A DNA stretch of 64,000 nucleotides. Origin: Streptomyces sp. NBC_01275. Its GTDB lineage: Bacteria; Actinomycetota; Actinomycetes; Streptomycetales; Streptomycetaceae. The position numbers and the translations under genes are program-made. The notes under the pieces are model-generated. The model saw nothing but the letters and a program-made list of their open reading frames with translations. It did not search any database and had not been told where the DNA came from. Positions 32,005 through 41,182 of the stretch are shown here, piece by piece; position 1 is the first letter of the stretch, and each line of letters starts with the position of its first letter. The DNA lies in assembly GCF_026340655.1 (NCBI RefSeq), contig NZ_JAPEOZ010000001.1:7688001-7752000 (forward strand). Reading direction: 5' to 3'.

Positions 32005-35000
32005 TCACCGCGCCGGCCAGGCCGGAGCACTGCTGGTCAGCACCGCAGTGGCCACCTCCGTACGGGACCGCAGTCCGGTACGGCTCAGCAGCCGCGTCAG
32101 CCGGTTGGCGACCGCGTCCTCGCTCACGCGCAGCACCGAGGCGATCCGGCGGTTGCTGAGGCCCTCCGTGATCAGAGTGGCGAGCAACTGCTCGTTCTCG
32201 ACGGTCACCTGCCGACGGCCCGGCACGGCCAGCCCGGCCTCGCGCATCGCCGTACGCGCATGGAATCGCCACAGTGCGGCACCGACCTCGCCGAACAGGT
32301 CGTACGCCTCGTACAGCAGTTCCTCGTAGCCGGTCCCCGAACGGGCGGCGGACATCAGGACGACCGCCGTCTCGAACGGCTGCTCACGCGCGCGGGCCAG
32401 CTCCACGGCGGCCGGCAACCACTCCCGTCCACCGCCAGGACCACCGGGGCCGCCCGCAGCCGCGACCCGCGCCGACGTCAACCACCACAACAACCGGGTC
32501 CGTTCGCCCCCGGTGCGCTCCGCGAGCGACTCCAGGTTCGCCAGCGCGTCGGCCGCCTCGGGGACCCGCCCGGCCTCCGCAAGGAGTTCGGCCAGGAGGG
32601 CCCACAACTCGTCGGTGCCGTAGGCATGTCCGCGCTCGCCCGCCACCGCCAGTGCGCGGCGCAGGATCCGCTCGGCCTCGCCCGTCTCGCCGAGGGCACG
32701 CAGCACCTCGGCCTCGGCCTGGTCCAGGAAGAGTTCCAGCGGCCCTTCCTGGAGGTTGCGCGCGCTGTCCAGCAGCCGTCGCGCACTGGTGGCGCGCCCC
32801 TTGGCCAGGAGCATGGCGGCCGTCCGGGCGGGGAGCAGATGGTGGCTCGGCGCCGGGTTGAACGCCTGCCGGTTCGCCAGCATCCAGCGCGCGACCGCCA
32901 GCGCCTCGTCCCAACGCCCTTGAAGGTGCAGCCACAGGAAGCGGGTGTACGGAGGCATCCACTCCGGCGACAGACCGCGGAAGGCCAGCAGTCGCGTCGC
33001 ACCGTGCAGATCCCGGGCGCCGAGAAGCTGATCGGCCGCGGCCATGCTGAGAGCGTGCTTGGAGTCGAGCGTCATGTCAGGCCCGTACGGAGCGCTCATC
33101 AGTTGCCGGAACCGCTCCGGTCGTCCGAGCACCCACTCGGCACAGACCCGGAACCACTCGGGGTTCCACTGCTCACGGGTGCCGGTCCGCCACATCGGCT
33201 CGGTCCGCGCCAGCAGATCACGCGCCTCGAGCCACCGCTCCGTGTTGCCGAGCGCCAGCGCCTGGCCCGTCAGGGCCGCTATCGGGGGCAGCGGCAGGTC
33301 CCGCCACCAGTGCGCGGAAGCCATCCGGGACACCTGCGCCCAGTCCTCCGAGGCGGCCGTCGACGCGACCAGCAGCAGGGCGACGTCCTGGAGCAGGTCA
33401 TCGGTGAGGCTGTCGGCGGGGTCGCGCAGGATCTCCTCACCCGTGGCCCGCGCGCGCGAGTAGTCGCCGACCACGTAGGCGGCCTTCGCGTACCGCAGCA
33501 GCATGTGCTCGCGCGCCCCAGGATCCTCGATCAGGTCGAGGGCCGCCCGCAGGTACCGCAGCAGGACCGGCCCCTGGACATCGGGAAGCAGCCGATCCGC
33601 GGTCCGTACCAGCTCGTCGACGGCCCGCCCCCGGTCGACCAGCACACCCGCGTCCGCGATCCGGTCGGCCGGATAGGTCACCGCATCGGCCTCCGCCAGC
33701 AGGCTGCCGCCGCCCGCCTCCGCGGGCAGGCGCTCGCCCCCGGCCCCTTCACCCCACAGCTCGGACACCGCCGCAGCCGACAGCCGCGCCCGCTCCAGCG
33801 GCCCGAGCCCTTCCCGGACGGTGTGTTCCACCAGAGGCAGGCAGAACATCCAGCCCCGGACGCCCCGACCACCGTCGCACGGCCCCTCCGAGCCGTCCGC
33901 GCCCTCCTCCGGCCGCGCCGGTTCCTTCAGTTCCGCCACGATCCCCGCGCGGCCGAGTGCACGCAGCGCGGCCCGTGTCTCCTCGGCGGACAGCCCGGTC
34001 ACCGCCGCCGTGCGGGTCAGCGCCGCCCGGCCCAGCGGCCACAGGATGCTCAGCGCCCCGGCCACCGTCCCGTACGGCTCACCGAGCGCCCGCAGTTCCG
34101 CGACGAGCGGGTGGTCGTCGGGCAGCAGCGGCACCGGAACGCGGACGCTCAGGAAGGCGTGGCCGTCGGCCACCCGGATCGCGCCCTCCCGTACCCACCC
34201 GGTCAGCAGGGCGTCGACCGCCGCCGGCACACCACGGCCGAACTGGTGCACCCGCCGCACCAGATCCGGCTGCGGAGTCGCCTGCAACCGCCCGGCCACC
34301 ATGGCGGCGACCTCCGGCTCACCGAGCCGCCGGAGCACGAGGGAGTACGAGGACAACTCGCCCGCCAGCCGCTCCACGGGCCGCCGACTCCCCGACCGGG
34401 CCGACGCGTTGCCGACCTCGGCCTCGACCCCGCCCTCGACCCCGCCCTCGACCTCGACCTCGACCTCGACCTCGCCCTCGACCCCGCCGTCGCCCCCGAC
34501 GCCTGTCCCGCCCTCGCACGCCGCTCCACGCTCGACGACGGTGACCAACAGTCGGACGTCCGGCGGAAGGAGACCGTCGCCGCCGTTTCCGCCCAGCAGG
34601 CCGAGGGAGTCGGCGTCGGCATGTTCGGCGTCCTCGATCACCACGACCGCCGGCCGTGCACCCCCTGCCCGCCCCGATGCGGCTGCCGCACCGAGCACCA
34701 GGCCCATCGCCACCGGATCCCCCGCCTCGACAGCGGCCAGCGCATCCGTGTCGGACCGCACCCTGCCTCGGCCACGCCCGGCCCCCGGCGCCCCGGCCCC
34801 CGGCACCCCAGGCCCGGGGCCGGGGCCGGGCCCGGCCGACCGCGCCATGGGCAGCGCCCGGACCAGACGCAACGCCAGCAACAGAGGGTGTTCCGTGTCC
34901 CCGGCCGCACAGGCCAGCGGCAGCACCGCGACCCCCTCCGCCCGGAGCCGCTCGCAGAGCGTGCGCACGAACGCGCTCCGCCCCACGCCCCGTTCACCCC

Positions 35001-35151
35001 GGACGACGACCAGACGCGGCCCGTCAGGATCCCTCAGCCGCGCCTGGACATCCCTCAACTCCTCATCCCGGCCGACCACTTGCTCGTACGAATGGTCCAG
35101 CCGGGCGGCAGTGCCGCCAGGGACCAACTCGGTGTTTCTCCGACCTGCCAC
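32005..35151 (-). CDS. LAL-type LuxR regulator with STAND ATPase domain
   Basis: 1,048 residues. N-terminal P-loop ATPase: QVVGRDEELRDVQARL, then Walker A GERGVGRSAF and a Walker-B-like VVVIEDAEHADADSL. A helical TPR-like middle (about 500-950) is followed by a C-terminal GerE HTH (ENEQLLATLITEGLSNRRIA, VANRLTRLLSRTGLRSR). Such LAL (MalT-like) regulators couple ATP and ligand binding to transcription activation; the ligand is unknown. An acidic Val/Glu/Gly tract (EVEVEVEVEGGVEGG) interrupts the ATPase domain near residue 230. GTG 35151 has AGGAGAG upstream. Transcribed away from a second LAL, sharing a 227-bp control region. Confidence 0.9.
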   Translation of the reverse strand: MAGRRNTELVPGGTAARLDHSYEQVVGRDEELRDVQARLRDPDGPRLVVVRGERGVGRSAFVRTLCERLRAEGVAVLPLACAAGDTEHPLLLALRLVRALPMARSAGPGPGPGPGVPGAGAPGAGRGRGRVRSDTDALAAVEAGDPVAMGLVLGAAAASGRAGGARPAVVVIEDAEHADADSLGLLGGNGGDGLLPPDVRLLVTVVERGAACEGGTGVGGDGGVEGEVEVEVEVEGGVEGGVEAEVGNASARSGSRRPVERLAGELSSYSLVLRRLGEPEVAAMVAGRLQATPQPDLVRRVHQFGRGVPAAVDALLTGWVREGAIRVADGHAFLSVRVPVPLLPDDHPLVAELRALGEPYGTVAGALSILWPLGRAALTRTAAVTGLSAEETRAALRALGRAGIVAELKEPARPEEGADGSEGPCDGGRGVRGWMFCLPLVEHTVREGLGPLERARLSAAAVSELWGEGAGGERLPAEAGGGSLLAEADAVTYPADRIADAGVLVDRGRAVDELVRTADRLLPDVQGPVLLRYLRAALDLIEDPGAREHMLLRYAKAAYVVGDYSRARATGEEILRDPADSLTDDLLQDVALLLVASTAASEDWAQVSRMASAHWWRDLPLPPIAALTGQALALGNTERWLEARDLLARTEPMWRTGTREQWNPEWFRVCAEWVLGRPERFRQLMSAPYGPDMTLDSKHALSMAAADQLLGARDLHGATRLLAFRGLSPEWMPPYTRFLWLHLQGRWDEALAVARWMLANRQAFNPAPSHHLLPARTAAMLLAKGRATSARRLLDSARNLQEGPLELFLDQAEAEVLRALGETGEAERILRRALAVAGERGHAYGTDELWALLAELLAEAGRVPEAADALANLESLAERTGGERTRLLWWLTSARVAAAGGPGGPGGGREWLPAAVELARAREQPFETAVVLMSAARSGTGYEELLYEAYDLFGEVGAALWRFHARTAMREAGLAVPGRRQVTVENEQLLATLITEGLSNRRIASVLRVSEDAVANRLTRLLSRTGLRSRTEVATAVLTSSAPAWPAR

Positions 35152-35181
35152 AGTCCGTGCTCTCCTAGTGCCGCGTAGGTT

Positions 35182-35225
35182 GCCTGGCAGGCCGATTCCC
35201 CGTCAGGGCAAACCCGGTCGACCGG
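35182..35225. promoter_or_regulatory. Palindromes between divergent LAL genes
   Basis: Two perfect inverted repeats lie in the 227-bp intergenic region: GCCTG-G-CAGGC at 35182-35192 and the 12-bp palindrome CCGGTCGACCGG at 35214-35225. They are candidate binding sites for one or both divergent regulators. Unproven. Confidence 0.4.
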
Positions 35226-35378
35226 ACCTTAAGGGCGACTGCAATTATTGCTGCGCCCGGTGCGTAAACGGCAGGGACCGCCACGCGATCCCCGCTGGTC
35301 GTGGGACGCCGTCGGAGATCGAACGGCGAGGCCCGGCTGTCCGGGCGAAGGAAGCGACGAACGAAGCGAGGAGTCGCC

Positions 35379-38300
35379 GTGCCGCCGAACCCCTTGCCCG
35401 TGGCGCACTCCGGTCCGATCGGCCGGGACACCGAGATCGCCGCGATCGCCCGTGTCCTGCGCGCCACCACCGAACCCAGCACCCTGCTCGTCACCGGCGG
35501 ACCCGGTTCCGGGAGGACCACGGTGCTGGAGGCGGCCCGGTCGGCGGCGGTGGGTGACGGTGTGCGCGTGCTGCGACTGCCCGTACCGGACGCCTTCGAG
35601 GGCTGGAGCACCGACGGGCCGCCGAACCCCGGTGAGCGGGACGAGCAAGGGGCGGCGGTCGCCGCCGGACCGCTCGCCGACGCGGTGTGCGGGCTCCTCG
35701 CGAAGATCCGTGACACCCGCCTTTCGGCCCGGTTGAACGCCGTACGCCGCGCCCGGTCACGACTGGCCGAAGACCGCCCCGCGCCCCACGCGGATCCCCA
35801 GGCCTCACCCGCCGCGCTCGCCGTCCTGGCCGCGCTGGGCGAAGCACTGACGACCGCCGCCCACCGATCCCCGCTCGCTCTGATCGGCGACGGCATGGAA
35901 CGGCTGCCGCCCGCGACGGTCGCCGCCCTCGCACTGCTGCTGCGGGTGTTCCGCCCGGCGGGCCTGCCGGTGGTACTGGCCGCCGGGCCACCGCACGCAC
36001 CTGGTCACCCGCCGACTCACCGCGAGGACAGCGGCACGCCCCTGCTTGCCGCGGTCGACCAAGTCCTCGACCTGCAGCCCCTGCATCCCCGAGCCGTGGC
36101 CGCACTCGTCGAGCGTCGCCTGGGCCGCCCTGTGGAACGGGAACTGGTCGAAGCGGTGACCCATGACCTCGGCACACTGGCGGGCAACCCCCAAGCCCTC
36201 CTGGCCCTCCTCGCCGACCTGGCGGACAGCGCCGCACTGCCGGAGGTGGACGGCCGACTGGGTCCCCCGCAGGCCCGTGGTGCTGTCACCCTCCCCTTAC
36301 CGGTCACCGCACACGCCGCCGACCTGATCCGTCTCAGCCTGATTCGACTCAGCCGGCAGGGACGCCTTCACCCCGGCGCCACGGTGACGGAAGCGGCAGC
36401 CACCCTGGCCCACCTCACCCACCGCGCCGACCTGTTCCTGCCCGACCTGCACCGCCTGACAGCCACCGGCACAGACACCGGCGCCTCGCACACCGGGACG
36501 CCGGCCCAGGCCACGGACGCCCTGTTCCGAAGCGGCGTACTCACCCTGGACCGCGACCGGGGCGAACGTATCGCCTTCGCGGTGCCCGCGCTGGCCACCG
36601 CACTGCTGACCCTGCCCAACCCCGGCCACCCCTCGCGCACGGTCCCCGCACTCCACGCGGCCGTGATACGACCACTGGTCGACCGCCTCGGCCCGGCCGC
36701 CGCAGGAACCGGCCACCCCCGGCTCGCCGACCACGTGACAGCCGCGGGCCAGGCCCTGGAGGACGCCACAGCCATCCCGCTGCTCCTCGCCGCCGCCCGC
36801 AAGGACACCCGCGCGGACCAGCCCCGCGCCTTGCGCGCCTACACATCGGCGCTCCGCCGCCTGCCCCCGGACGACCCCCGCACCCCTGCCGTACTGTGCC
36901 GGGCCGCCGCGCTGGGTCTGGCCCGCGCGGCCCACGCCGAGGTCCTGGAACTGGAGGAACCCCTGCGCGCGGCCCTGGAAACCGCTCCGGACGCCGCCCG
37001 GCCCGACCGGCACAGCGCCGAGGCCACCGCATCTCTGCACTTCACCGCGCAGGCCTGGACCCTGTCCGCCCTGCACGAGCACACCCTCCCGGCCGATCCC
37101 CCCGGCCACCGCGCGCTGACCGCCGAACTGCTCGCGGCGGCAAGCCGGTACGGAATCGGCCCGGAGGCTCCACCTGCCCCCTCTCCGACCGCGACACCGG
37201 CCCGCACCTCCGAAGCGTCGCTGCCCACCCCGGCCGAACTGCGCCTGCTGTCCGCAGCCACAGGCAACCGCACCCTGTGGAACCGCGCCCGCCGTGCCCT
37301 GCCCCCGGAGGCGCTGGACGGGGCGGGCGAACTCCGGCTGCGGGCAGCCGCATCGTACGGCGACCTGGCAGGCGGCCTCCGAGCGGTGCTCGGCGACCGC
37401 TACCGCGCCACGGGGAACAGCGCCGCCGCCCGCCACCACGCCATGGTCCTCGCCTACCACACGGGCGACTGGGACGCCGCCCTGTCCACAGCCCGACGCA
37501 TCGAGGCCCGAACCCGCGCCACGCACCCCGCCTCCACTGCCGGTCACCCGGCTGTGCGCGCCCTGGCAGCCGAAATCCACTGCTTCCGGGGCGACCTGGC
37601 ACGGGCCCGCAGCTGGCTGGAACTGATCCCCGACACGCTCGCCCACCCCTTGGCCGCCCGGGTCCGCCTGACGGTCCGCTCCTGGTCGGGACGCCCGGAC
37701 GAGGCCCTGGAGGGCGCCTGGCGGGATGTGGCACGGGCGCGGGAGGAGGCCGGCCTGGCAGCAGGCACGGAACGGCTCCTGCTGCGCATCCTGCGCTTCA
37801 CCCTGGACAACGGACCGCACAACGGTCCGAACGGCCGTCCGCACAACGGTCCGAACGGCCGTCCGCACAACGGTCCGGACGGCGGTCCCGGCGGCGGTCT
37901 CGACGTCGACCGGCCGGAGGCCCGACGCGTCGTACGGGAACTGGCGGCTCTGCACGACGAGACGGGCTCTCCCCTGGCGTACGAGGCGCTGCTTCTGGCG
38001 CGAGGCGTGGTGCACCGGGACGCGGAGAGCGCGCGAGCGGCCCACACGTCCGCGAGCGGGCGCGGCGACTTCCCACTGGCCCTGGAGTGCTCCCGCGTCC
38101 TGGCGGAACTCGACACCGACCCCAAGCCCTGGCTGGCCGACATCGCACGGGAGACGGCCCGGCTGGGCATAGCGGGCCCTGGCCGCACCCCGCTGTCCGG
38201 TACGGCTCAACGCAACGGCCTGCCAGGGCCCCGCCGCCCGGCCCGGCCGGGCCTGAGCGAGCAGGACGTACAACTGATCACGATGGTCGGTGAAGGCGCG

Positions 38301-38468
38301 ACCAACCGTCAGATCGCCGCCCGCCTGGCCTGCAGCGAGAAGACCGTGGAACAACGCCTCACCCGGCTCTTCCAGCGCACCGGCCGCCGCTCCCGCGTCG
38401 AACTGACGACAGCCTGGCTGGACGGCGCCCTGGTGCCCCGCGACGAAGAGGAGGAGGAGCGGACGTAG
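35379..38468 (+). CDS. LAL-type LuxR regulator with STAND ATPase domain
   Basis: 1,029 residues from GTG 35379, chosen because GAGGAG lies seven bases upstream; the frame stays open to an earlier GTG at 35301 that adds only a basic stretch. N-terminal P-loop ATPase: SGPIGRDTEIAAIARVL, Walker A TGGPGSGRTT; helical TPR-like middle; C-terminal GerE HTH (LSEQDVQLITMVGEGATNRQ, KTVEQRLTRLFQRTGRRSR). A hydrophilic 8-residue repeat (NGPNGRPH) interrupts the middle near residue 820. Divergent from the LAL at 32005-35151 and similar in architecture but not a close copy. Ligand and targets unknown. Confidence 0.9.
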   Translation: MPPNPLPVAHSGPIGRDTEIAAIARVLRATTEPSTLLVTGGPGSGRTTVLEAARSAAVGDGVRVLRLPVPDAFEGWSTDGPPNPGERDEQGAAVAAGPLADAVCGLLAKIRDTRLSARLNAVRRARSRLAEDRPAPHADPQASPAALAVLAALGEALTTAAHRSPLALIGDGMERLPPATVAALALLLRVFRPAGLPVVLAAGPPHAPGHPPTHREDSGTPLLAAVDQVLDLQPLHPRAVAALVERRLGRPVERELVEAVTHDLGTLAGNPQALLALLADLADSAALPEVDGRLGPPQARGAVTLPLPVTAHAADLIRLSLIRLSRQGRLHPGATVTEAAATLAHLTHRADLFLPDLHRLTATGTDTGASHTGTPAQATDALFRSGVLTLDRDRGERIAFAVPALATALLTLPNPGHPSRTVPALHAAVIRPLVDRLGPAAAGTGHPRLADHVTAAGQALEDATAIPLLLAAARKDTRADQPRALRAYTSALRRLPPDDPRTPAVLCRAAALGLARAAHAEVLELEEPLRAALETAPDAARPDRHSAEATASLHFTAQAWTLSALHEHTLPADPPGHRALTAELLAAASRYGIGPEAPPAPSPTATPARTSEASLPTPAELRLLSAATGNRTLWNRARRALPPEALDGAGELRLRAAASYGDLAGGLRAVLGDRYRATGNSAAARHHAMVLAYHTGDWDAALSTARRIEARTRATHPASTAGHPAVRALAAEIHCFRGDLARARSWLELIPDTLAHPLAARVRLTVRSWSGRPDEALEGAWRDVARAREEAGLAAGTERLLLRILRFTLDNGPHNGPNGRPHNGPNGRPHNGPDGGPGGGLDVDRPEARRVVRELAALHDETGSPLAYEALLLARGVVHRDAESARAAHTSASGRGDFPLALECSRVLAELDTDPKPWLADIARETARLGIAGPGRTPLSGTAQRNGLPGPRRPARPGLSEQDVQLITMVGEGATNRQIAARLACSEKTVEQRLTRLFQRTGRRSRVELTTAWLDGALVPRDEEEEERT
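37814..37885 (+). repeat. 24-bp tandem repeat within LAL gene
   Basis: A 24-bp unit (TCCGCACAACGGTCCGAACG plus GCCG) occurs three times with starts at 37814, 37838 and 37862, encoding an Asn/Gly/Pro-rich loop. In-frame, probably a surface loop between helical repeats. Confidence 0.8.
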
Positions 38469-38499
38469 GACCCGCCACCGGGCTGTCCGAACCCGGGCT

Positions 38500-38528
38500 G
38501 CCCGCACCGCTGAGCCGGATGTGCGGGC
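38500..38528. terminator. Possible bidirectional terminator
   Basis: Stem GCCCGCAC / GTGCGGGC (8 bp, 13-base loop) between the convergent LAL and corA genes. Confidence 0.5.
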
Positions 38529-38545
38529 GCTCGTGAGGCGATTGC

Positions 38546-39703
38546 TCAGAGCCAGTCCCGCCGCTTGAAGATGACGTACAAACTGGTGCAGACAACCGCC
38601 ATCAGTGCGATCGCGAAGGGGTATCCGAACCCCCAGCGCAGCTCCGGCATGTGGGTGAAGTTCATCCCGTAGATCGTCCCCACCAGCGTGGGCGCGAACA
38701 GGATCGCCGCCCACGACGAGATCTTCTTGATCTCCTCGTTCTGCTCGAACCCCGCCTCCGCCAACGCCCGCATCTCCGCGTTCTGTTGCTGGGTGACGAG
38801 GGTCGCGTTGACGGTGAGGATCTCGGTGAGGGCCTGGCGGAAGCCGTCGACGCGTTCGCTGGTGTGGGTGACGTGGTCGGCTACGTCGCGGAGGTAGCGC
38901 TGGAGTTCGTCGTCGGTGCCGTACTTGGAGAAGCCGGCCATCAGGGCGTGCAGCATGCCGACGAGGGGGCGGGTGGCGCGCTGGAACTCGACCATCTCGC
39001 GGGAGAGTTCGTAGATACGGCGGGATACCTCGGGGTCGCCGCGGAAGACCTCGGTCTCGATCTCGTCGACGTCGTTCTGGACGCCGGAGACGACGGGGAG
39101 GTAGCCGTCGACGACCGCGTCGAGGATGGCGTACAGGACCGCCTCCGGGCCGAGTCGCAGCAGCTCCGGCGTCTCCTCCATGCGGCGGCGGACCGCCGAG
39201 AGGTCGGGGGCCGCGCCGTGCCGGACCGTGATGACGAAGTCGGGTCCGACGAACACGTGCAGCTCGCCGAAGTCGATCTCCTCGGTGGCGTCGAGGTAGC
39301 GGGCGGCCCGCAGGACGACGAAGAGGGTCTCGCCGTAGCGTTCCAGCTTGGGCCGCTGGTGTGCCTCCTTCGCGTCCTCGACGGCGAGGGGGTGCAGGTC
39401 GAACTCCGCGGCCAGGGAGTGCAGTTCGTCCTCGGTGGGGCGGGCCAGGCCGATCCACGCCATGCCGGCCGGCTGCTCGCGCAGGGCCCGGAAGGTCTCG
39501 GCGAGGGTGGCGGTGGCCAGGACGCGGACGCCGTCGCGGTACAGCACCGCCTGGACGACGCTGCCGGGCTCGGACGGCTCGGGGGGCGGCGGCGGATCGG
39601 CGGGCGGCCGCGCCGGGCGGGAGGCGGGTGGCTGCGACGAGGGCGCGGCGCCCGGCAGGGCGCGACGCCAGGCGGACTTCCGGGGAGTACGGCGCTCGGG
39701 CAT
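38546..39703 (-). CDS. corA: CorA family magnesium/cobalt channel
   Basis: 385 residues from ATG 39703 (GAGAGG upstream; an earlier in-frame start would overlap the divergent glycosylase gene). A cytosolic N-domain carries a 50-residue Pro-rich lead-in, then the typical CorA core (AVEDAKEAHQRPKLERYGET; HVFVGPDFVITVRHG), a long helix (90 or more residues before the membrane), and two C-terminal membrane helices. The pore signature is intact: PTLVGTIYGMNFTHMPELRW contains YGMNF. It ends in the basic KRRDWL tail usual for CorA. Acts as a pentamer in the membrane for Mg2+ or Co2+ entry (family knowledge). Confidence 0.95.
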   Translation of the reverse strand: MPERRTPRKSAWRRALPGAAPSSQPPASRPARPPADPPPPPEPSEPGSVVQAVLYRDGVRVLATATLAETFRALREQPAGMAWIGLARPTEDELHSLAAEFDLHPLAVEDAKEAHQRPKLERYGETLFVVLRAARYLDATEEIDFGELHVFVGPDFVITVRHGAAPDLSAVRRRMEETPELLRLGPEAVLYAILDAVVDGYLPVVSGVQNDVDEIETEVFRGDPEVSRRIYELSREMVEFQRATRPLVGMLHALMAGFSKYGTDDELQRYLRDVADHVTHTSERVDGFRQALTEILTVNATLVTQQQNAEMRALAEAGFEQNEEIKKISSWAAILFAPTLVGTIYGMNFTHMPELRWGFGYPFAIALMAVVCTSLYVIFKRRDWL

Positions 39704-39917
39704 CGCGGCTGCCTCTCGGTCGAGACGGAGACGGAGACGGTCGAGTCGGTCGAGCCTACGGCTGCGTGATCTGCGTCCCGCGGAGGGAACGGCGTGATCA
39801 CGGAGCAGGATATACGGGGCGAACGGCATCGACGTGAGGCGCCGGGCGGCGGATTCGGCGGGCGTCGCGGACGGCAGCGGCCACCAGGTGTCCGCAAGCC
39901 CGGCTAGCTTGCCGTAC

Positions 39918-41024
39918 ATGACGAAGACGACGGCCGCCGCTCCTGTGCTCGGCACCCGCGCGCTCAATCGCGCGACCCTCGACCGGCAGCTGCTGCTGCG
40001 GCCCTCCGGGCTGTCGCCGAAGGCGGCGGTGGAGCACCTTCTGGGGCTTCAGGCGCAGAACGTCAAGCCGCCGTACTACGCGCTCGCCGCCCGTCTCGAC
40101 GGTTTCGTCCCCGAGGAGCTGTCGGCGCTGATGGCCGACCGTGAGGTCGTCCGGATCGTCACGATGCGCTCGACCATCCACACCCACACCGCGGACGACT
40201 GCCTCACGCTGCGGCCGCTGGTCCAGCCCGCCCGCGACCGTGAGCTGACGTACTTCCGCAAGGGCCTGGCCGGCGTCGACCTCGACCGGCTGGCCGCTCT
40301 CGCCCGCGACCTCGTCGAGGCCGGGCCGCGCACGATGAAGCAGCTGCGCGAGGCCCTCGCCGAGGAGTGGCCGGACGCCGACCCGCAGTCCCTGGCCGTC
40401 GCCGCCCGCTGCCGGCTGCCGCTGGTCCAGGTCACCCCGCGCGGACTGTGGGGCAGGAGCGGGCAGGTGGCGCTGACCACCGCCGAGCACTGGCTGGGCA
40501 GGCCCGCCGAGCCGGCCCCGACGCCCGACGCGGTCGTCCTGCGCTATCTCGCCGCCTTCGGACCGGCCTCCGTCAAGGACATGCAGACCTGGGCCGGACT
40601 GACCCGGCTGCGCCCGGTCTTCGAGCGGCTCCGGCCGCGGCTTCGCACCTACCGGGACGAGCACGGCGTCGAGCTCTTCGACCTCCCCGACGCTCCGCGC
40701 CCGGACCCGGACACCCCGGCCCCGCCCCGGTTCCTGCCCGAGTTCGACAACCTGCTCCTCTCCCACGCCGACCGCACCCGCGTGGTGCCCGAGGAGCACC
40801 GGGGCCGCAGCTGGCAGGGCAACCAGGCCTACTGCACCCTCCTGGTCGACGGCTTCCTCGCGGGCGTGTGGAGGCTGGAGCCGGACGCGCTCGTCGTCGA
40901 GCCCTTCGGCCGCCTCACCAGGGCCCGGCGGGAGGACGTGGCCGAGGAGGCGGCGCGGCTGCTGCGCACGATGCACCCGGGGCAGCCGTACGACATCCGG
41001 TTCGGGACCGTCGTGCGCACGTGA
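39918..41024 (+). CDS. AlkZ-like (HTH_42) winged-helix DNA glycosylase
   Basis: 368 residues. Matches the HTH_42 winged-helix family of DNA glycosylases: N-terminal HLLGLQAQNVKPPYYALAAR holds a Q-x-Q catalytic motif (QAQ), characteristic of AlkZ-type rather than YcaQ/AlkX-type (Q-x-D) enzymes. Also seen: VRIVTMRSTIHTHTADDC, RFLPEFDNLLLSHADR and RSWQGNQAYCTLLVDGFLAG. Family members remove bulky or cross-linked alkylated bases; in antibiotic clusters they give self-resistance. No biosynthetic cluster is adjacent, so this is probably a general-purpose copy. Divergent from corA; ends at strong hairpins. Confidence 0.85.
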   Translation: MTKTTAAAPVLGTRALNRATLDRQLLLRPSGLSPKAAVEHLLGLQAQNVKPPYYALAARLDGFVPEELSALMADREVVRIVTMRSTIHTHTADDCLTLRPLVQPARDRELTYFRKGLAGVDLDRLAALARDLVEAGPRTMKQLREALAEEWPDADPQSLAVAARCRLPLVQVTPRGLWGRSGQVALTTAEHWLGRPAEPAPTPDAVVLRYLAAFGPASVKDMQTWAGLTRLRPVFERLRPRLRTYRDEHGVELFDLPDAPRPDPDTPAPPRFLPEFDNLLLSHADRTRVVPEEHRGRSWQGNQAYCTLLVDGFLAGVWRLEPDALVVEPFGRLTRARREDVAEEAARLLRTMHPGQPYDIRFGTVVRT

Positions 41025-41048
41025 CGCCTCGTCGCGGGGCGTGGCGAG

Positions 41049-41077
41049 GGGCCCTCACCGGTGATCGGTGAGGGCCC
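41049..41077 (+). terminator. Terminator after the HTH_42 glycosylase
   Basis: Perfect 12-bp stem GGGCCCTCACCG / CGGTGAGGGCCC with a 5-base loop, 25 bp after the stop codon. Confidence 0.85.
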
Positions 41078-41092
41078 GGACGTTTGGATAGA

Positions 41093-41129
41093 GGGCGCTG
41101 CGGGCCGCTCGTGGAGGCTCGCAGCGCCC
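41093..41129. terminator. Second hairpin between convergent genes
   Basis: 10-bp stem GGGCGCTGCG / CGCAGCGCCC with a 17-base loop; lies between the glycosylase terminator and the trypsin stop and could end the trypsin transcript. Confidence 0.6.
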
Positions 41130-41182
41130 CCTGGTCATTCACCTGAGGGGTGCTCAGGAGTGCTTCTGGGGCGGCGCGGCGA

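Noticed and set aside
32260..39458. Long frames opposite the LAL and corA genes (32260-35178 +, 36297-39458 -)
   Set aside because: Composition is typical of shadow frames; the opposite strand encodes recognisable P-loop ATPases, HTHs and a CorA channel.
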